Positions 43,947-52,834 are shown, counted from the first letter of the stretch. The stretch is 64,000 bases of DNA from CAWAPS01 sp963783945 (GCA_963783945.1 CAWAPS010000006.1:1-64000), one strand, 5' to 3'. Numbers and translations are program-made. The notes: generated by a model not told the origin, from the sequence alone.

Positions 43947-45598
43947 TGCTGGCTGCGCCCGTTCTCGCCGCCGTCCTCGTAACGATCGGTCGGATCCTGG
44001 GCTGGAGAGGGGTCGACGCGGCCGCCCAGGTCCATCGGATCGACGCCATCCGACACAGCGGCTTCGGATTGTGGGACCCCCAGTGGTACGGAGGTCACTG
44101 GACCCTCGACTACAGCGTTTTGTATCCCCTGCTGGCGTCGCTGGTAGGGGCCTCGGTCGTCGCCGTTCTGTCCGCCGCCGGGGCGGCGCTGGCGTTCGAC
44201 CGCCTGGCCCGGCCGCACTTCCCGGCAGGAGGCATGGCGGCGTCGGTCCTGTTCGCGGTCGGGACCGTGGTCCAGAGCGCCATTGGACAACTGCCGTTCC
44301 TCACCGGCGAGGCCTTGGGGCTGGCGGCGTGCTGGGCGTTCAGCAAGCGGCGCCCGGCGGTGGCAGCCGTTCTCGCTCTGGCCACCACATTGTCCAGCCC
44401 TCTAGCGGGCGGGTTCGTGGCCCTGGCCCTGGCCGCGTGGGTGCTGGCGCGCTGGCGGGCCGGCGACCGGCCAGCCAGCCTGGTTCCAGCCGCAGTGGTG
44501 ATAGCGGCAGCCGTGGGGCCGCTGATCGCGACGGCCGTCCTTTTCCCCGGAGAAGGGGACATGCCGTACCCCAAGGTCGACTGGGCATGGGAGATGATCG
44601 TGGCCGCCGGCATCCTGCTGGCCGCCGGGCGGGCCGAGCCGGCCATCCGTTGGGGAGCCGTCCTGTTCATGGTCGCGGCGACGTGCGCCGTGGCGGTGCC
44701 GACTCCGCTGGGTGGCAACATCGGCCGGCTCGAAGACATCCTGGCCCTGCCGCTCGCCGTCGCCCTGCTGTGGACCCGGTGGCGAGTTGTGCTGCCGCTG
44801 GCCGTGGTACCCCTGGTTCTGTCCCAATGGAGCCCGGCGTGGGCCGCCATCACCACCGATCCCGGGCAGCCCTCGACCCACCGCTCGTTCTTCACCCCCC
44901 TCGACACCGCCCTGCAGCGCTACTCAGCGGCGGGACCGGCCGGCCGGGTCGAGGTGGTGCCCACTGAGTTCCACTGGGAAGCGGCTTATGTGGCGCCCGT
45001 CATGGCCCTGGCCCGGGGCTGGGAACGCCAGCTGGACGTAGCCGACAACCCCATCTTTTATCGGTCAGACGAGCTCGGGCCGGCCTCGTACCGAGGGTGG
45101 CTGCTCAACAACGGGGTCCGGTTCGTCGCTCTGGCCACCGCACCGCTGGACATGGCCGGACAGGCGGAAGGCCGCCTGGTGTCGTCGGGTACGGTGCCCG
45201 GCCTGCGCCTGATCTGGCGGTCCGCCAACTGGCGCCTGTACTCCGTTTCCGGCAGCCAGGGGATAGTAGAGGGGCCGGCGGTGCTGCTCCGCGCCACAGG
45301 GGGCCAGGTCACGGTGGCCGCCCGGGCGGCCGGACCGGTCCTGATCAGGGAACGATTCACCTCCGACTGGACCCTGTCCAAGGGCGTCGGATGCGTGAGC
45401 CGCTCCCCGGCATCGTGGATCTCCGTGGACGTACCCCGGCCGGAAGTGTTCACGCTCGACGTGTCACTGTTCGCTCGAAGCCAATCCAGATGCGCCGGGG
45501 TGGCGGCCTCCGGGCCGGGATCGATTGCCTCTGCCGCCAGACCGCTCACCGCCCTAACCGACCTAGGACCGCAATCCCATCCGGCCCATCGTTCGTAG
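43946..45598 (+). CDS. Multi-pass membrane protein, GT-C-like (paralog of 34426-36129)
   Basis: The 550-residue protein has about ten helices and a soluble C-terminal domain. It shares GWRGVDAAAQVHRID, LWDPQWYGGHWTLDYSVLYP, IGQLPFLTGEALGLA, PTPLGGNIGRLE, HWEAAYVAPVMALARGWERQLD and ADNPIFY with the protein at 34426-36129, so the two are paralogs. The GTG start overlaps the glycosyltransferase stop as TAGTG. A longer frame upstream lies inside the glycosyltransferase gene. Function unknown; envelope polysaccharide assembly is likely. Confidence 0.75.
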   Translation: MLAAPVLAAVLVTIGRILGWRGVDAAAQVHRIDAIRHSGFGLWDPQWYGGHWTLDYSVLYPLLASLVGASVVAVLSAAGAALAFDRLARPHFPAGGMAASVLFAVGTVVQSAIGQLPFLTGEALGLAACWAFSKRRPAVAAVLALATTLSSPLAGGFVALALAAWVLARWRAGDRPASLVPAAVVIAAAVGPLIATAVLFPGEGDMPYPKVDWAWEMIVAAGILLAAGRAEPAIRWGAVLFMVAATCAVAVPTPLGGNIGRLEDILALPLAVALLWTRWRVVLPLAVVPLVLSQWSPAWAAITTDPGQPSTHRSFFTPLDTALQRYSAAGPAGRVEVVPTEFHWEAAYVAPVMALARGWERQLDVADNPIFYRSDELGPASYRGWLLNNGVRFVALATAPLDMAGQAEGRLVSSGTVPGLRLIWRSANWRLYSVSGSQGIVEGPAVLLRATGGQVTVAARAAGPVLIRERFTSDWTLSKGVGCVSRSPASWISVDVPRPEVFTLDVSLFARSQSRCAGVAASGPGSIASAARPLTALTDLGPQSHPAHRS

Positions 45599-45601
45599 TA
45601 T
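45596..45601 (+). promoter_or_regulatory. Candidate -10 box for leaderless ECF sigma transcript
   Basis: TAGTAT is placed 6 bases before the GTG at 45608 with no ribosome binding site, which supports that GTG as a leaderless start over ATG 45638. Confidence 0.45.
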
Positions 45602-45607
45602 CACTAC

Positions 45608-46189
45608 GTGACCCGCGTGGGCCTCCCGGCCGAGCGTATGACCGACGACGCCCTCCTCGCCGGGCTGGCAGCCGGCGACTCCGAAGTCGGCCTGGCGTTC
45701 GTTCGTCGTTTCCAGCGCCCGGTCTTCGCTGCCGCCCTGGCGGTGGTGGGCGACCCCGGGGCGGCCGAGGACGTGGCCCAGCAGGCCTTCGAGCGGGCCT
45801 GGCGCCGGGCCGCCACCTTCGATTCTCGTCGGGGCTCGGTGAGGACCTGGCTGACGTCGATCGCCCACCATCTCGCCATAGACGCGGTCCGGTCCCGCCG
45901 CCCCAGCCCCCTCGACCCGACCGACCTGATCCGCCTTCTCGGCCCGGGAATCGACGACCCCGAGGGTGAGTCCCTCAAGGGCGAGACCAACGAGGAGCTG
46001 CGCCGGGCCATCCGCGAGCTGCCCCAGCACCAGGCTCGGGCGATCGTGATGGCCGGCATCTACGGGTTGACGGCGCAGCAGATAGCCGATTCGGAGGGCA
46101 TCCCGCTCGGTACGGCCAAGACGCGGATCCGCTCGGCCATGACCAAACTCCGGACCTCCCTCGCCCCCCGGCCGGTCCACCATGACTGA
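45608..46189 (+). CDS. ECF-family RNA polymerase sigma factor
   Basis: This 193-residue sigma factor has region 2 (VGLAFVRRFQRPVFAAALAV then DVAQQAFERAWRRAATFD, with RTWLTSIAHHLAIDAVR) and region 4 (ELPQHQARAIVMAGIYGLTAQQIADSEGIPLGTAKTRIR, cited by ends). It is followed with an 8-base overlap by a zinc anti-sigma factor, the usual arrangement for release of the sigma factor on an envelope signal. Confidence 0.94.
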   Translation: MTRVGLPAERMTDDALLAGLAAGDSEVGLAFVRRFQRPVFAAALAVVGDPGAAEDVAQQAFERAWRRAATFDSRRGSVRTWLTSIAHHLAIDAVRSRRPSPLDPTDLIRLLGPGIDDPEGESLKGETNEELRRAIRELPQHQARAIVMAGIYGLTAQQIADSEGIPLGTAKTRIRSAMTKLRTSLAPRPVHHD

Positions 46190-46814
46190 CCTGACCTGCG
46201 TCGAGGTTCACGAGTCGGCGGCCGAGTTCGCGCTCGACATCCTCGACCCCACGGAGCGGGCCGCCATCGCCGCCCACCTGCTCCGCTGCCGGCTGTGCCG
46301 GGAGGAGGTCACCGAGATGCAGGCCACGGCGGACCGGCTGCTCGCCCTGGTGCCCGCCACCGAGCCACCCGTGGGCTTTGAGCAGCGGGTGCTGGATCGG
46401 GTCGGCGTCAGGGTGAGACCGAGGCGCCGGCGCCTTCGGATCGTCCTGACCGCGGCGGCGGCGGCGGTCATTGCCGTCGCGACGGCTATCGGCGTCAGCA
46501 CGGCCGGGAGCTCTCACCCGAAGACGGTGCTGGCCGAAGCCGAGTTGCACCAGGCCGGCCACGAGGTAGGGGAGGTCTACCTCTACCCCGGCAACCCTGA
46601 CTGGATCGTCATGTCGGTGCACGACGCGTCCGACGCCAGCCGGGTCACCTGCAAGATCGAGGGTCGCAACGGGACGATGACCGACCTGGGGACATTCCAC
46701 CTGGTCAAGGGCAAAGGGACGTGGGGCGCCGAGTACCCCGCAGGCACGAACGCGGCCACGGTGTACCTGCTTGGAGACAGCGGAAACCTGGTCGCGTCGG
46801 CCGAGTTCAGCTGA
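46182..46814 (+). CDS. Membrane-anchored zinc anti-sigma factor
   Basis: This 210-residue protein has an N-terminal ZAS domain with His and the HLLRCRLCREEV (HxxxCxxC) motif near residues 37-48, one membrane helix (about 87-107, very Ala-rich) and an extracytoplasmic RskA-like domain with GEVYLYPGNPDWIVMSV and GTWGAEYPAG. It would hold the sigma factor of the preceding gene. The start overlaps the sigma stop by 8 bases. Confidence 0.92.
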   Translation: MTDLTCVEVHESAAEFALDILDPTERAAIAAHLLRCRLCREEVTEMQATADRLLALVPATEPPVGFEQRVLDRVGVRVRPRRRRLRIVLTAAAAAVIAVATAIGVSTAGSSHPKTVLAEAELHQAGHEVGEVYLYPGNPDWIVMSVHDASDASRVTCKIEGRNGTMTDLGTFHLVKGKGTWGAEYPAGTNAATVYLLGDSGNLVASAEFS

Positions 46815-46862
46815 AGCGGCCGGCCCAGGGAAAAAGACTCGGCCGTCGCGCCGACCGCTCGC

Positions 46863-46868
46863 TACCGT
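46863..46868 (+). promoter_or_regulatory. Candidate -10 box for leaderless MFS transcript
   Basis: TACCGT lies 6 bases before ATG 46875 with no ribosome binding site. Confidence 0.4.
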
Positions 46869-46874
46869 CTTTTG

Positions 46875-48374
46875 ATGCGCTTGCTGCGCCAGCCCCGGCT
46901 GGCCCTGTTGTTCGCGGGTGGCGCCCTCAACGCCATCGGAAGCTGGGCGACACTGATCGCCCTGTGGGGCTTCGCCGCGTTCCGCTTTCATGCCGGCGCA
47001 GACCAGGTGGCGCTCCTCGGGCTGGCGTGGACTCTGCCGGGCGCCACCCTGAGCCTGCTCGCGGGGGCGCCGATCGACCGGTTCGGGCCCCGGGTCACCA
47101 TCATCGGGTCCAACCTCCTCGGCTTTGGCACCGCTCTGGCCATGGCTGCGGTCAGCACCTACCCGGCGCTCGTCCTGCTCGCGCTGGCGTCGGGCACGGT
47201 CCAGGCCTTCGGCGAGCCGGCCGCGACCAGCCTGCCGCCGCGGCTGGTCGACGACTCTGATCTCCTGGCCGCCAACTCGTTGATGGGCGTGGCCGAGCAG
47301 TCGGCGATCGTGGTCGGGCCGCTCGCCGGATCTCTCGCCATCAGCTGGTGGGGACTCCACGCCGCGTTCTACTTCGACGCCGCCACCTTTCTGGTCGGCT
47401 GCCTCGCCGTCCTGCCGCTCCGGCTCCGGCCGGTCGCGGCTGAGCCCGGCTCGGGGCGGGATCGCCGGGACCTGCTCGCCGGCCTGCGGCTAGCCCGCCG
47501 GATCACCGATGTCCGCCATACCCTCGCCCTCGCCGCCGCGGTGTTCTGCTCGTGGGGGGCGTTCGTCGTGCTCGAGCCTCTCTACGTCCGCGACGTGCTC
47601 CACCGCACGCCCGCCACCCTGGGTCTCCTGCAGACCGTCTTCGGGCTCGGGCTGATCGGGACCACGGCCATCCTGCCCCGGGTCGGGGACCGGGTGGCGA
47701 CCGTCCGGGGGCTGGCCCTCTCGGTGATCCTGTCGGGGGCGGCGGCCGCCGTCTACGTAGGGACCCATTCCCTGGCCGTCGCCATGGCGGGGGTGTTCCT
47801 GTGGGGCGTCGACGTGGCGTTCTTCGTGGCCCCCATGCAGACCCTGCTGCAACGTTCCACCCCGGCTGAATCTCATGGCCGGGTCATGGCCCTCACCGGG
47901 ACGGCCAACGGGATGGCGGGTCTCATCGCCATACCTACAGCCGGCCTGCTGGTCGCCGCCGTCGGGGTCAGGGGGGCCGGGGCTCTGGTGGGCGGGGTGG
48001 TCACCGCGGCCGGCCTGGGGATCGTGGCTTTGCACCGGCGGGCCCAGGCGGGCGGCCCGGGGTGCGGGCCCGGGCCGGACCAACACCCGGTCACACACCG
48101 CGGGCCCGGGCCCGACCAACACCCGGTCACACACCGCGGGCCCGGGCCCGACCAACACCCGGTCACACACCGCGGGCCCGGCGGACCAACACCCGGTCAC
48201 ACACCGGGCCCGGGCTCGGACCAACACCCGGTCACACACCGCGGGCCCGGGCCGGACCAACACCCGGTCACAGACCGCGGGCCCGGCGCTTCGGACCGCC
48301 CGGCCCCTTCGGACCGCCCGGCCCCGACGGGACGCCCGCTCGTCGAGCCGGCCGGATGGGCGCTGCTACCTTGA
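46875..48374 (+). CDS. MFS transporter with C-terminal 12-residue tandem repeats
   Basis: About 390 residues form an MFS exporter with roughly ten to twelve helices; the loop APIDRFGPRVTIIGSN is the typical motif A. The last 110 residues are hydrophilic and built from about six copies of a 12-residue unit GPGPDQHPVTHR, then PAPSDR-type repeats. The fourth copy is read in a shifted frame (GGPTPGHTPG) and returns. The repeat unit is 36 bp in DNA. Substrate unknown. Confidence 0.85.
   Translation: MRLLRQPRLALLFAGGALNAIGSWATLIALWGFAAFRFHAGADQVALLGLAWTLPGATLSLLAGAPIDRFGPRVTIIGSNLLGFGTALAMAAVSTYPALVLLALASGTVQAFGEPAATSLPPRLVDDSDLLAANSLMGVAEQSAIVVGPLAGSLAISWWGLHAAFYFDAATFLVGCLAVLPLRLRPVAAEPGSGRDRRDLLAGLRLARRITDVRHTLALAAAVFCSWGAFVVLEPLYVRDVLHRTPATLGLLQTVFGLGLIGTTAILPRVGDRVATVRGLALSVILSGAAAAVYVGTHSLAVAMAGVFLWGVDVAFFVAPMQTLLQRSTPAESHGRVMALTGTANGMAGLIAIPTAGLLVAAVGVRGAGALVGGVVTAAGLGIVALHRRAQAGGPGCGPGPDQHPVTHRGPGPDQHPVTHRGPGPDQHPVTHRGPGGPTPGHTPGPGSDQHPVTHRGPGPDQHPVTDRGPGASDRPAPSDRPAPTGRPLVEPAGWALLP
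48063..48285. repeat. 36-bp tandem repeats in the MFS gene 3' end
   Basis: About six copies of a 36-bp unit starting GCGGGCCCGGGCCCGACCAA and containing CACCCGGTCACACACC. Copies 1-3 and 5-6 keep the frame; the fourth has small deletions that change it. Confidence 0.85.
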
Positions 48375-48399
48375 GGCCGGCAACAGGACGGAGCGGCCT

Positions 48400-49020
48400 T
48401 TGTCAGGCACCTACCCCGGTTACGCCGGCCTCACGCCGAGCAGGTACCCCCTCGACCTGGGGGCCATCACCCCTCATCGGGTCCAGCGGTGGCGACCACT
48501 GCTCAACTGGGTTCTGATCATCCCCCTCGCCATCTGGTCGAGGGTGCTCCAGCTCGGGGCATCTGTGGTCGCGGTCCTCGGCTGGTTCGTGATCGTCGTC
48601 ACCGGCCGGCTGCCGGATTCGTGGAGCGACTACCTCATCGCCGTCTTGCGCTACGAGTGGCGCGTCGAGGCGTTCCTTTACGGCTGGACCACTACTTATC
48701 CCGGCTTCGTGGTCACCGCCGGCCAGCTCGACCCGGGAGATCAGCCAGCAGTTCTTTACTGTTCCCGGCCGGGCCGCAGGAGGAGGCTCAGCGTCGCCAT
48801 CCGGCTGTTGATGGTGGTACCGCAAGCGGTGGTGCTGTCCTTCGTCTGGATCGCCGGCGCGGTGACGCTCATCGCGGGGTGGTTCTCGGTGCTGGTCCTC
48901 GGGCGCTGGCCGGCCGGACTCAGAGAGTTCTCTGTCGGCATCCTTCGATGGTCCTTCCGGGTCTGGGCCTACGCCCTGCTCATCACCGACGTCTACCCTC
49001 CTTTCACCATCCACTCATGA
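48400..49020 (+). CDS. DUF4389 membrane protein
   Basis: The 206-residue protein has four hydrophobic helices in two similar halves: LNWVLIIPLAIWSRVLQLGA and a second copy-like LSVAIRLLMVVPQAVVLSFV, each followed by FxVLxxGRxPxxxxxF, the DUF4389 pattern. The TTG start follows GGACGGAG by 6 bases; a longer frame in the MFS repeat region is rejected. It overlaps the next small gene by 4 bases (ATGA). Function unknown. Confidence 0.8.
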   Translation: MSGTYPGYAGLTPSRYPLDLGAITPHRVQRWRPLLNWVLIIPLAIWSRVLQLGASVVAVLGWFVIVVTGRLPDSWSDYLIAVLRYEWRVEAFLYGWTTTYPGFVVTAGQLDPGDQPAVLYCSRPGRRRRLSVAIRLLMVVPQAVVLSFVWIAGAVTLIAGWFSVLVLGRWPAGLREFSVGILRWSFRVWAYALLITDVYPPFTIHS

Positions 49021-49439
49021 CAGACGAAGCCGAGCGCCCCGACCCTCCCGACTCTGGTACCGACCCCTTCGACGACGCCCGATCATCGTCAACCCTTAGC
49101 CCCGGCGCGGGACCCTCCGACCCCGGGCCGTCTCCGCCCGGATGGGGGCCGACCATCAACACCGGGCTGCCAGCATCCCTCTTCCCCGGTATCTCGCCCT
49201 GGGAAGAGCCCACCCGCGCTCCTGGGTCAGGCCCCTGGTCGGCCCGGTCCCCGGGAGGAGCGGGAGCGGCCGGAGGTGGCCCGGCCTATCGTCCCTACGA
49301 TCCGGCGGTCGGGCCACCATGGCCGCTTTTGGTGGCCGGCCCCGGCTACGTTCCACCCCGGCTCATGAGGTGGCCGATCTACGTCGGTGTCGTCTTGCTG
49401 ATAGGCCAGTTCGCCGGTTGGCTGCCTTGGCTCCACTGA
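49017..49439 (+). CDS. Small Pro/Gly-rich protein with C-terminal membrane helix
   Basis: The 140-residue protein is acidic at the N-terminus, Pro/Gly/Ser-rich through about residue 110 and ends in a membrane helix (WPIYVGVVLLIGQFAGWLPW). ATG overlaps the DUF4389 stop as ATGA, so it is co-translated with it. No known domain is recognised. Confidence 0.65.
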   Translation: MTDEAERPDPPDSGTDPFDDARSSSTLSPGAGPSDPGPSPPGWGPTINTGLPASLFPGISPWEEPTRAPGSGPWSARSPGGAGAAGGGPAYRPYDPAVGPPWPLLVAGPGYVPPRLMRWPIYVGVVLLIGQFAGWLPWLH

Positions 49440-49467
49440 GCGGCGTGCGGGCCGCGGCCCCTCCCGC

Positions 49468-50331
49468 TCATTCCCCGAGAGGCCGCGATTTGAACAGGTG
49501 GTCGAGGGCGGGAGCGATGTGTTCGAACGCCTCCTTTTCGGCGGTGACGTCCGGCTGCCCATCGATGCCCGCCAGGTGGGTGAGAAGGGTGATCGACACC
49601 AGGTCACGCTCCACCGCCCCGCCGTCGGTGGCGGCCGGCAACGACACCGCATCCCCCCACTTCATGCCAACCTTGAAGGTCCCGGGATGGCCGAGCCTCG
49701 GCTCGAGCCCCGCCTCGGCGATCACCCGGGGCGGGATGCGCCCGATGGCGCTCGGCTGCCATCCTGCCATCTCGCCCACCGGCAGGTTCGGCACGTTGAG
49801 GTTGATAACTACGGGGGCCCGGGGCGGTTGGGACACCAGCGCCCCCACCACGACCGACGCCACCTCGGCCGCCCCCTCCCATCGCTGATCGCTCAGCATT
49901 TCGTCCCACCCCTGCCCCTCCACCCCGTAGCCGTGAACCGACTGGCTTACCGCCACCCCGCTGACGCCTCGGGCCCGGGCGGTCAGGGCGGCGCCCACGG
50001 TGCCCGAGTGATAGATCGAGCGACCGACGTTGATACCCGGGTTGATACCCGACACGACCAGGTCGAAAGGAGGGCCGAAAACTCCTAGCGAGGCGAACAT
50101 CACGCACAGCGCCGGCGGCCCGGTCACCGCCCAGGCCGTACTTACCCCCTCCATGTCCACCTTGTGCACCTCGGGCCGGATGCGGTCGAGCACCCCGAGC
50201 GAGGCCCCGGCTCCTGAGTACTCGACGTCAGGCGCGATCACCGTCACCTCCCCGTGGGGCGTCATGGCCTGGCCCAGGACCTGCAGCCCCTCGGAATCGA
50301 TCCCGTCGTCGTTGGTCACAAGGATGCGCAC
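49468..50331 (-). CDS. surE: 5'/3'-nucleotidase SurE
   Basis: This 287-residue phosphatase removes phosphate from nucleoside monophosphates. The metal motif VRILVTNDDGIDS is near the N-terminus, with SGINPGINVGRSIYHSGTVGAA and INLNVPN further on. GTG 50331 is chosen because the family begins here. AAGGAGG lies about 17 bases upstream, rather far; a longer start at ATG 50397 would add 22 residues. It diverges from the gene at 50396. Confidence 0.93.
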   Translation of the reverse strand: MRILVTNDDGIDSEGLQVLGQAMTPHGEVTVIAPDVEYSGAGASLGVLDRIRPEVHKVDMEGVSTAWAVTGPPALCVMFASLGVFGPPFDLVVSGINPGINVGRSIYHSGTVGAALTARARGVSGVAVSQSVHGYGVEGQGWDEMLSDQRWEGAAEVASVVVGALVSQPPRAPVVINLNVPNLPVGEMAGWQPSAIGRIPPRVIAEAGLEPRLGHPGTFKVGMKWGDAVSLPAATDGGAVERDLVSITLLTHLAGIDGQPDVTAEKEAFEHIAPALDHLFKSRPLGE

Positions 50332-50382
50332 CTCGGAAACTGTTGCAGCCTCCTTGCGGTGTCGCCACACGACGAAGGGGCG

Positions 50383-50388
50383 TAATCT
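50383..50388 (+). promoter_or_regulatory. Candidate -10 box for gene at 50396
   Basis: TAATCT on the plus strand is 7 bases before the ATG, and no ribosome binding site is present. It lies within the divergent leader of surE. Confidence 0.4.
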
Positions 50389-50395
50389 CGATTCC

Positions 50396-50947
50396 ATGCT
50401 GCATGCCTGGGGGTTCGATCGGGTTGGAGTCGTCGCCGGTGACCTCTATTTCGTGGATCCGGACCCCTCGCCCGGCCAAGAAGGGGCGGAAAGGGGGGTC
50501 CGGCTCGAGGTTCGCCTGCTCGAACGCCCACCCCTGAGCGGATCTGTGTACGCCGCCCAGCCCATCGTGATCGACCGGCCGGTCTGGCGGGCGGATCTAC
50601 TGGAAACCGTGGACGGTCCTCCGGGGAGTCACGACCGCACCCATCACCACCCGAACTTCCGGGGTTGGGAACCGGGACGGCGAAGGTTCGAGGACCGTCT
50701 CAGCCACGATCCGCTCGGCTGGTTGACGGCCCAGCTGTCGGACCTCCCGAGCCTGCTGGCCGGAGCGGAGATGCCACTCGACGCGGTGGGTCCGGACGAC
50801 GCTCGCCATTTGGCGGCCGCCGCGCCCGGCATCACCGAAGCGGTCGCAGACCTCCTCGCCCGGGTCCGGGCGGGCGAGCTCGCTCAGCCGCCGAACCCGC
50901 CAGGCAACGGCGATTCCCCCACCGGGGCGCGAATCAGCTGGCTCTGA
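50396..50947 (+). CDS. Conserved-looking protein of unknown function (183 aa)
   Basis: This 183-residue soluble protein begins MLHAWGFDRVGVVAGDLYFV and contains VYAAQPIVIDRPVWRADLLE, a THHHPNFRGW histidine cluster and a helical C-terminus. Reading-frame use matches neighbours and a leaderless-type -10 sits at the right place. The start is in CATG, so on the opposite strand it would be ATG of a longer surE. No family recognised. Confidence 0.65.
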   Translation: MLHAWGFDRVGVVAGDLYFVDPDPSPGQEGAERGVRLEVRLLERPPLSGSVYAAQPIVIDRPVWRADLLETVDGPPGSHDRTHHHPNFRGWEPGRRRFEDRLSHDPLGWLTAQLSDLPSLLAGAEMPLDAVGPDDARHLAAAAPGITEAVADLLARVRAGELAQPPNPPGNGDSPTGARISWL

Positions 50948-50974
50948 ATCCGTCCGCAGCCCGGCGGATCGGCC

Positions 50975-52687
50975 CTACGGACAGGGGCGAGGGTCCCAGG
51001 GCTGAACCTGGTCGGCCGACGCGCTGGCCGTCTGGCCGCCCGGGGTTGGCACCGTGGTGGTCGTCGTGGGCTGGGGCGCGGTGGAGGTGGCGGGCGACCC
51101 GGCGGCCGGAGTCGATGGGCCGGCCGACCCGGTAGCCGATCCGGTAGCGGGCGACGAGGTGGCGGCCGAAGACGCCGCGGCCGGGGCGTGGGCCGCCGGC
51201 GGCACCACCGCGAACGTCGAGCCGACATCGAGTTCGACGGTGCCGGCCGGCAGGGACGGATCGGGCTGAAGCATCAGCGCCCCATCGAGGTGCGCCATGA
51301 CGTCCAGGGCCTGGCGCAACCCGCCGGTGGGGTACTTGATGAGGGTCTCGGTGGTGCTTGCGGGCACCTCGGTCTGGCCGGTCGCGGCGGCCGGGATCCC
51401 GAGGGCGGTCAGCCCGGCGACCGTGCTGCTCACCACGCTGGAGTCGTAGGTGAGATTGACCACCCGCACCGACGTCGGGGCCGCCGGGGCTACCAGGGCG
51501 GCGGCGTCCCAGGCCTTGATCACGCTGTTGTCGGCCGGCTGATCAGGGAAGTCCACATCGCCGATGCTGGCCCCGTTGTAGGAGTAGCCGTCGGGTCCCG
51601 CAACCTGGGTTACCGGGAGCGTCAACTCGGGCACCGACGTCGGATTGAGGTTGTGATAGTGGGAGATCAGGGAGAGCAGCTGGCCCTTGAGCCCGGGGTC
51701 GATGGTGATCTGGTTGATGATGGCGCCGATGAAGGCGTTGGCCTTGAGCGGATTGGCGAACCCCTCCGACTCTGCCGTCGACACCACGATCCGGAGGAAG
51801 GTGTGGTCACGCACGATACGGGAGAGGTCCGATTCGGGATCGTAGGGCCAGTCTGATTGCGGCGAGCTGTTGCCCGGTGGGTCGTATTGGAGGTGGCGGG
51901 CCCGTACCAGGGCCAGAGCCTCGTTCCCGTTGATGTGAATGCACCCCGTCTGGCCGATGTTCAGCAGCGACTGGGCGTCGTACAGCGGCTCAGGGAAGTC
52001 GACGTTGATCCCGCCCAGGGCGTTGACCGAGTTCTGAAACCCGTCGAAGTTGAGCTCGATGTAGTGGTTGATAGGGATGCCGAGGTCCTGCTGGATGGCG
52101 TTGATGAGGTTGTCGGGCCCTTTGACCCCGTCGTTGAGGGCAGCGTCGATCTTCTGATACGAGCCGACCGGACTGCCCGCCGGCATGGGTACGAACAGAT
52201 CGCGGGGGATCGAAAGGATCGACGCCGCGTGCGTGGCCGGATCGAGGTGCAAGATCATGATGACGTCGCTCAGAGAGCCGGAATACTCCTGGGGCGAGCC
52301 GAGGGCGGCTATCTCCTGAGGATTGGTGAGGCCGGCCCGGGTCTCGTTGCCGATCAGCAGGATGTTCTCCGGGTTGAGGCCGCCACTGCTGTCCGGGGCC
52401 TTGACCGTCTGGGTCAGGTGCGGCGCCGGCAGAGTGGGAATGGAATCGATCCGGTACCGGGTGTAGGCGACCACCGAGCCGGCAACCAGGATTGACCCGG
52501 CCACGATGACATTGGTCGACACGAGCAGCCGTCGGGGCCACCTGCGAAAACGGCGGCGGCGGCGCCGGTACCGTCCGCCATGGGCATGGATCCGTCTCAT
52601 TTCGCCGGTCGGATGGTCACAGGCCGGCACCCGCGGAGACTGACCAGGTTGTCCTGATCCGGGCGGCTCGTTTGGTTGCTCGGCCAT
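50975..52687 (-). CDS. LytR-CpsA-Psr (LCP) family protein with LytR_C domain
   Basis: This 570-residue protein has a cytosolic Arg-rich start, one membrane helix (about 57-77), an LCP domain (about 105-290) with SLSDVIMILHLDP, ILSIPRDLFVPMP, INHYIELNFDGF and ALALVRARHLQYD arginine motifs, and a LytR_C domain (about 390-460). An Ala/Thr/Ser/Pro-rich tail follows. LCP proteins attach glycopolymers to peptidoglycan. The ATG 52687 is used; the codon before it in frame offers another start. Confidence 0.92.
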   Translation of the reverse strand: MAEQPNEPPGSGQPGQSPRVPACDHPTGEMRRIHAHGGRYRRRRRRFRRWPRRLLVSTNVIVAGSILVAGSVVAYTRYRIDSIPTLPAPHLTQTVKAPDSSGGLNPENILLIGNETRAGLTNPQEIAALGSPQEYSGSLSDVIMILHLDPATHAASILSIPRDLFVPMPAGSPVGSYQKIDAALNDGVKGPDNLINAIQQDLGIPINHYIELNFDGFQNSVNALGGINVDFPEPLYDAQSLLNIGQTGCIHINGNEALALVRARHLQYDPPGNSSPQSDWPYDPESDLSRIVRDHTFLRIVVSTAESEGFANPLKANAFIGAIINQITIDPGLKGQLLSLISHYHNLNPTSVPELTLPVTQVAGPDGYSYNGASIGDVDFPDQPADNSVIKAWDAAALVAPAAPTSVRVVNLTYDSSVVSSTVAGLTALGIPAAATGQTEVPASTTETLIKYPTGGLRQALDVMAHLDGALMLQPDPSLPAGTVELDVGSTFAVVPPAAHAPAAASSAATSSPATGSATGSAGPSTPAAGSPATSTAPQPTTTTTVPTPGGQTASASADQVQPWDPRPCP

Positions 52688-52834
52688 GACCAAGCCCGGG
52701 CGGGCATCCGTATTTTTCTAGTCGTTGTGGGGCAGAAAGTGGCGTCACCCTGTATGGCCGGGCAGGCAGAGCGGGCTGTCGGTCGGAAGTCAGTTTGTTC
52801 GGATCCTCAGCCGGTGGACCGGACGTCCGAAGTC

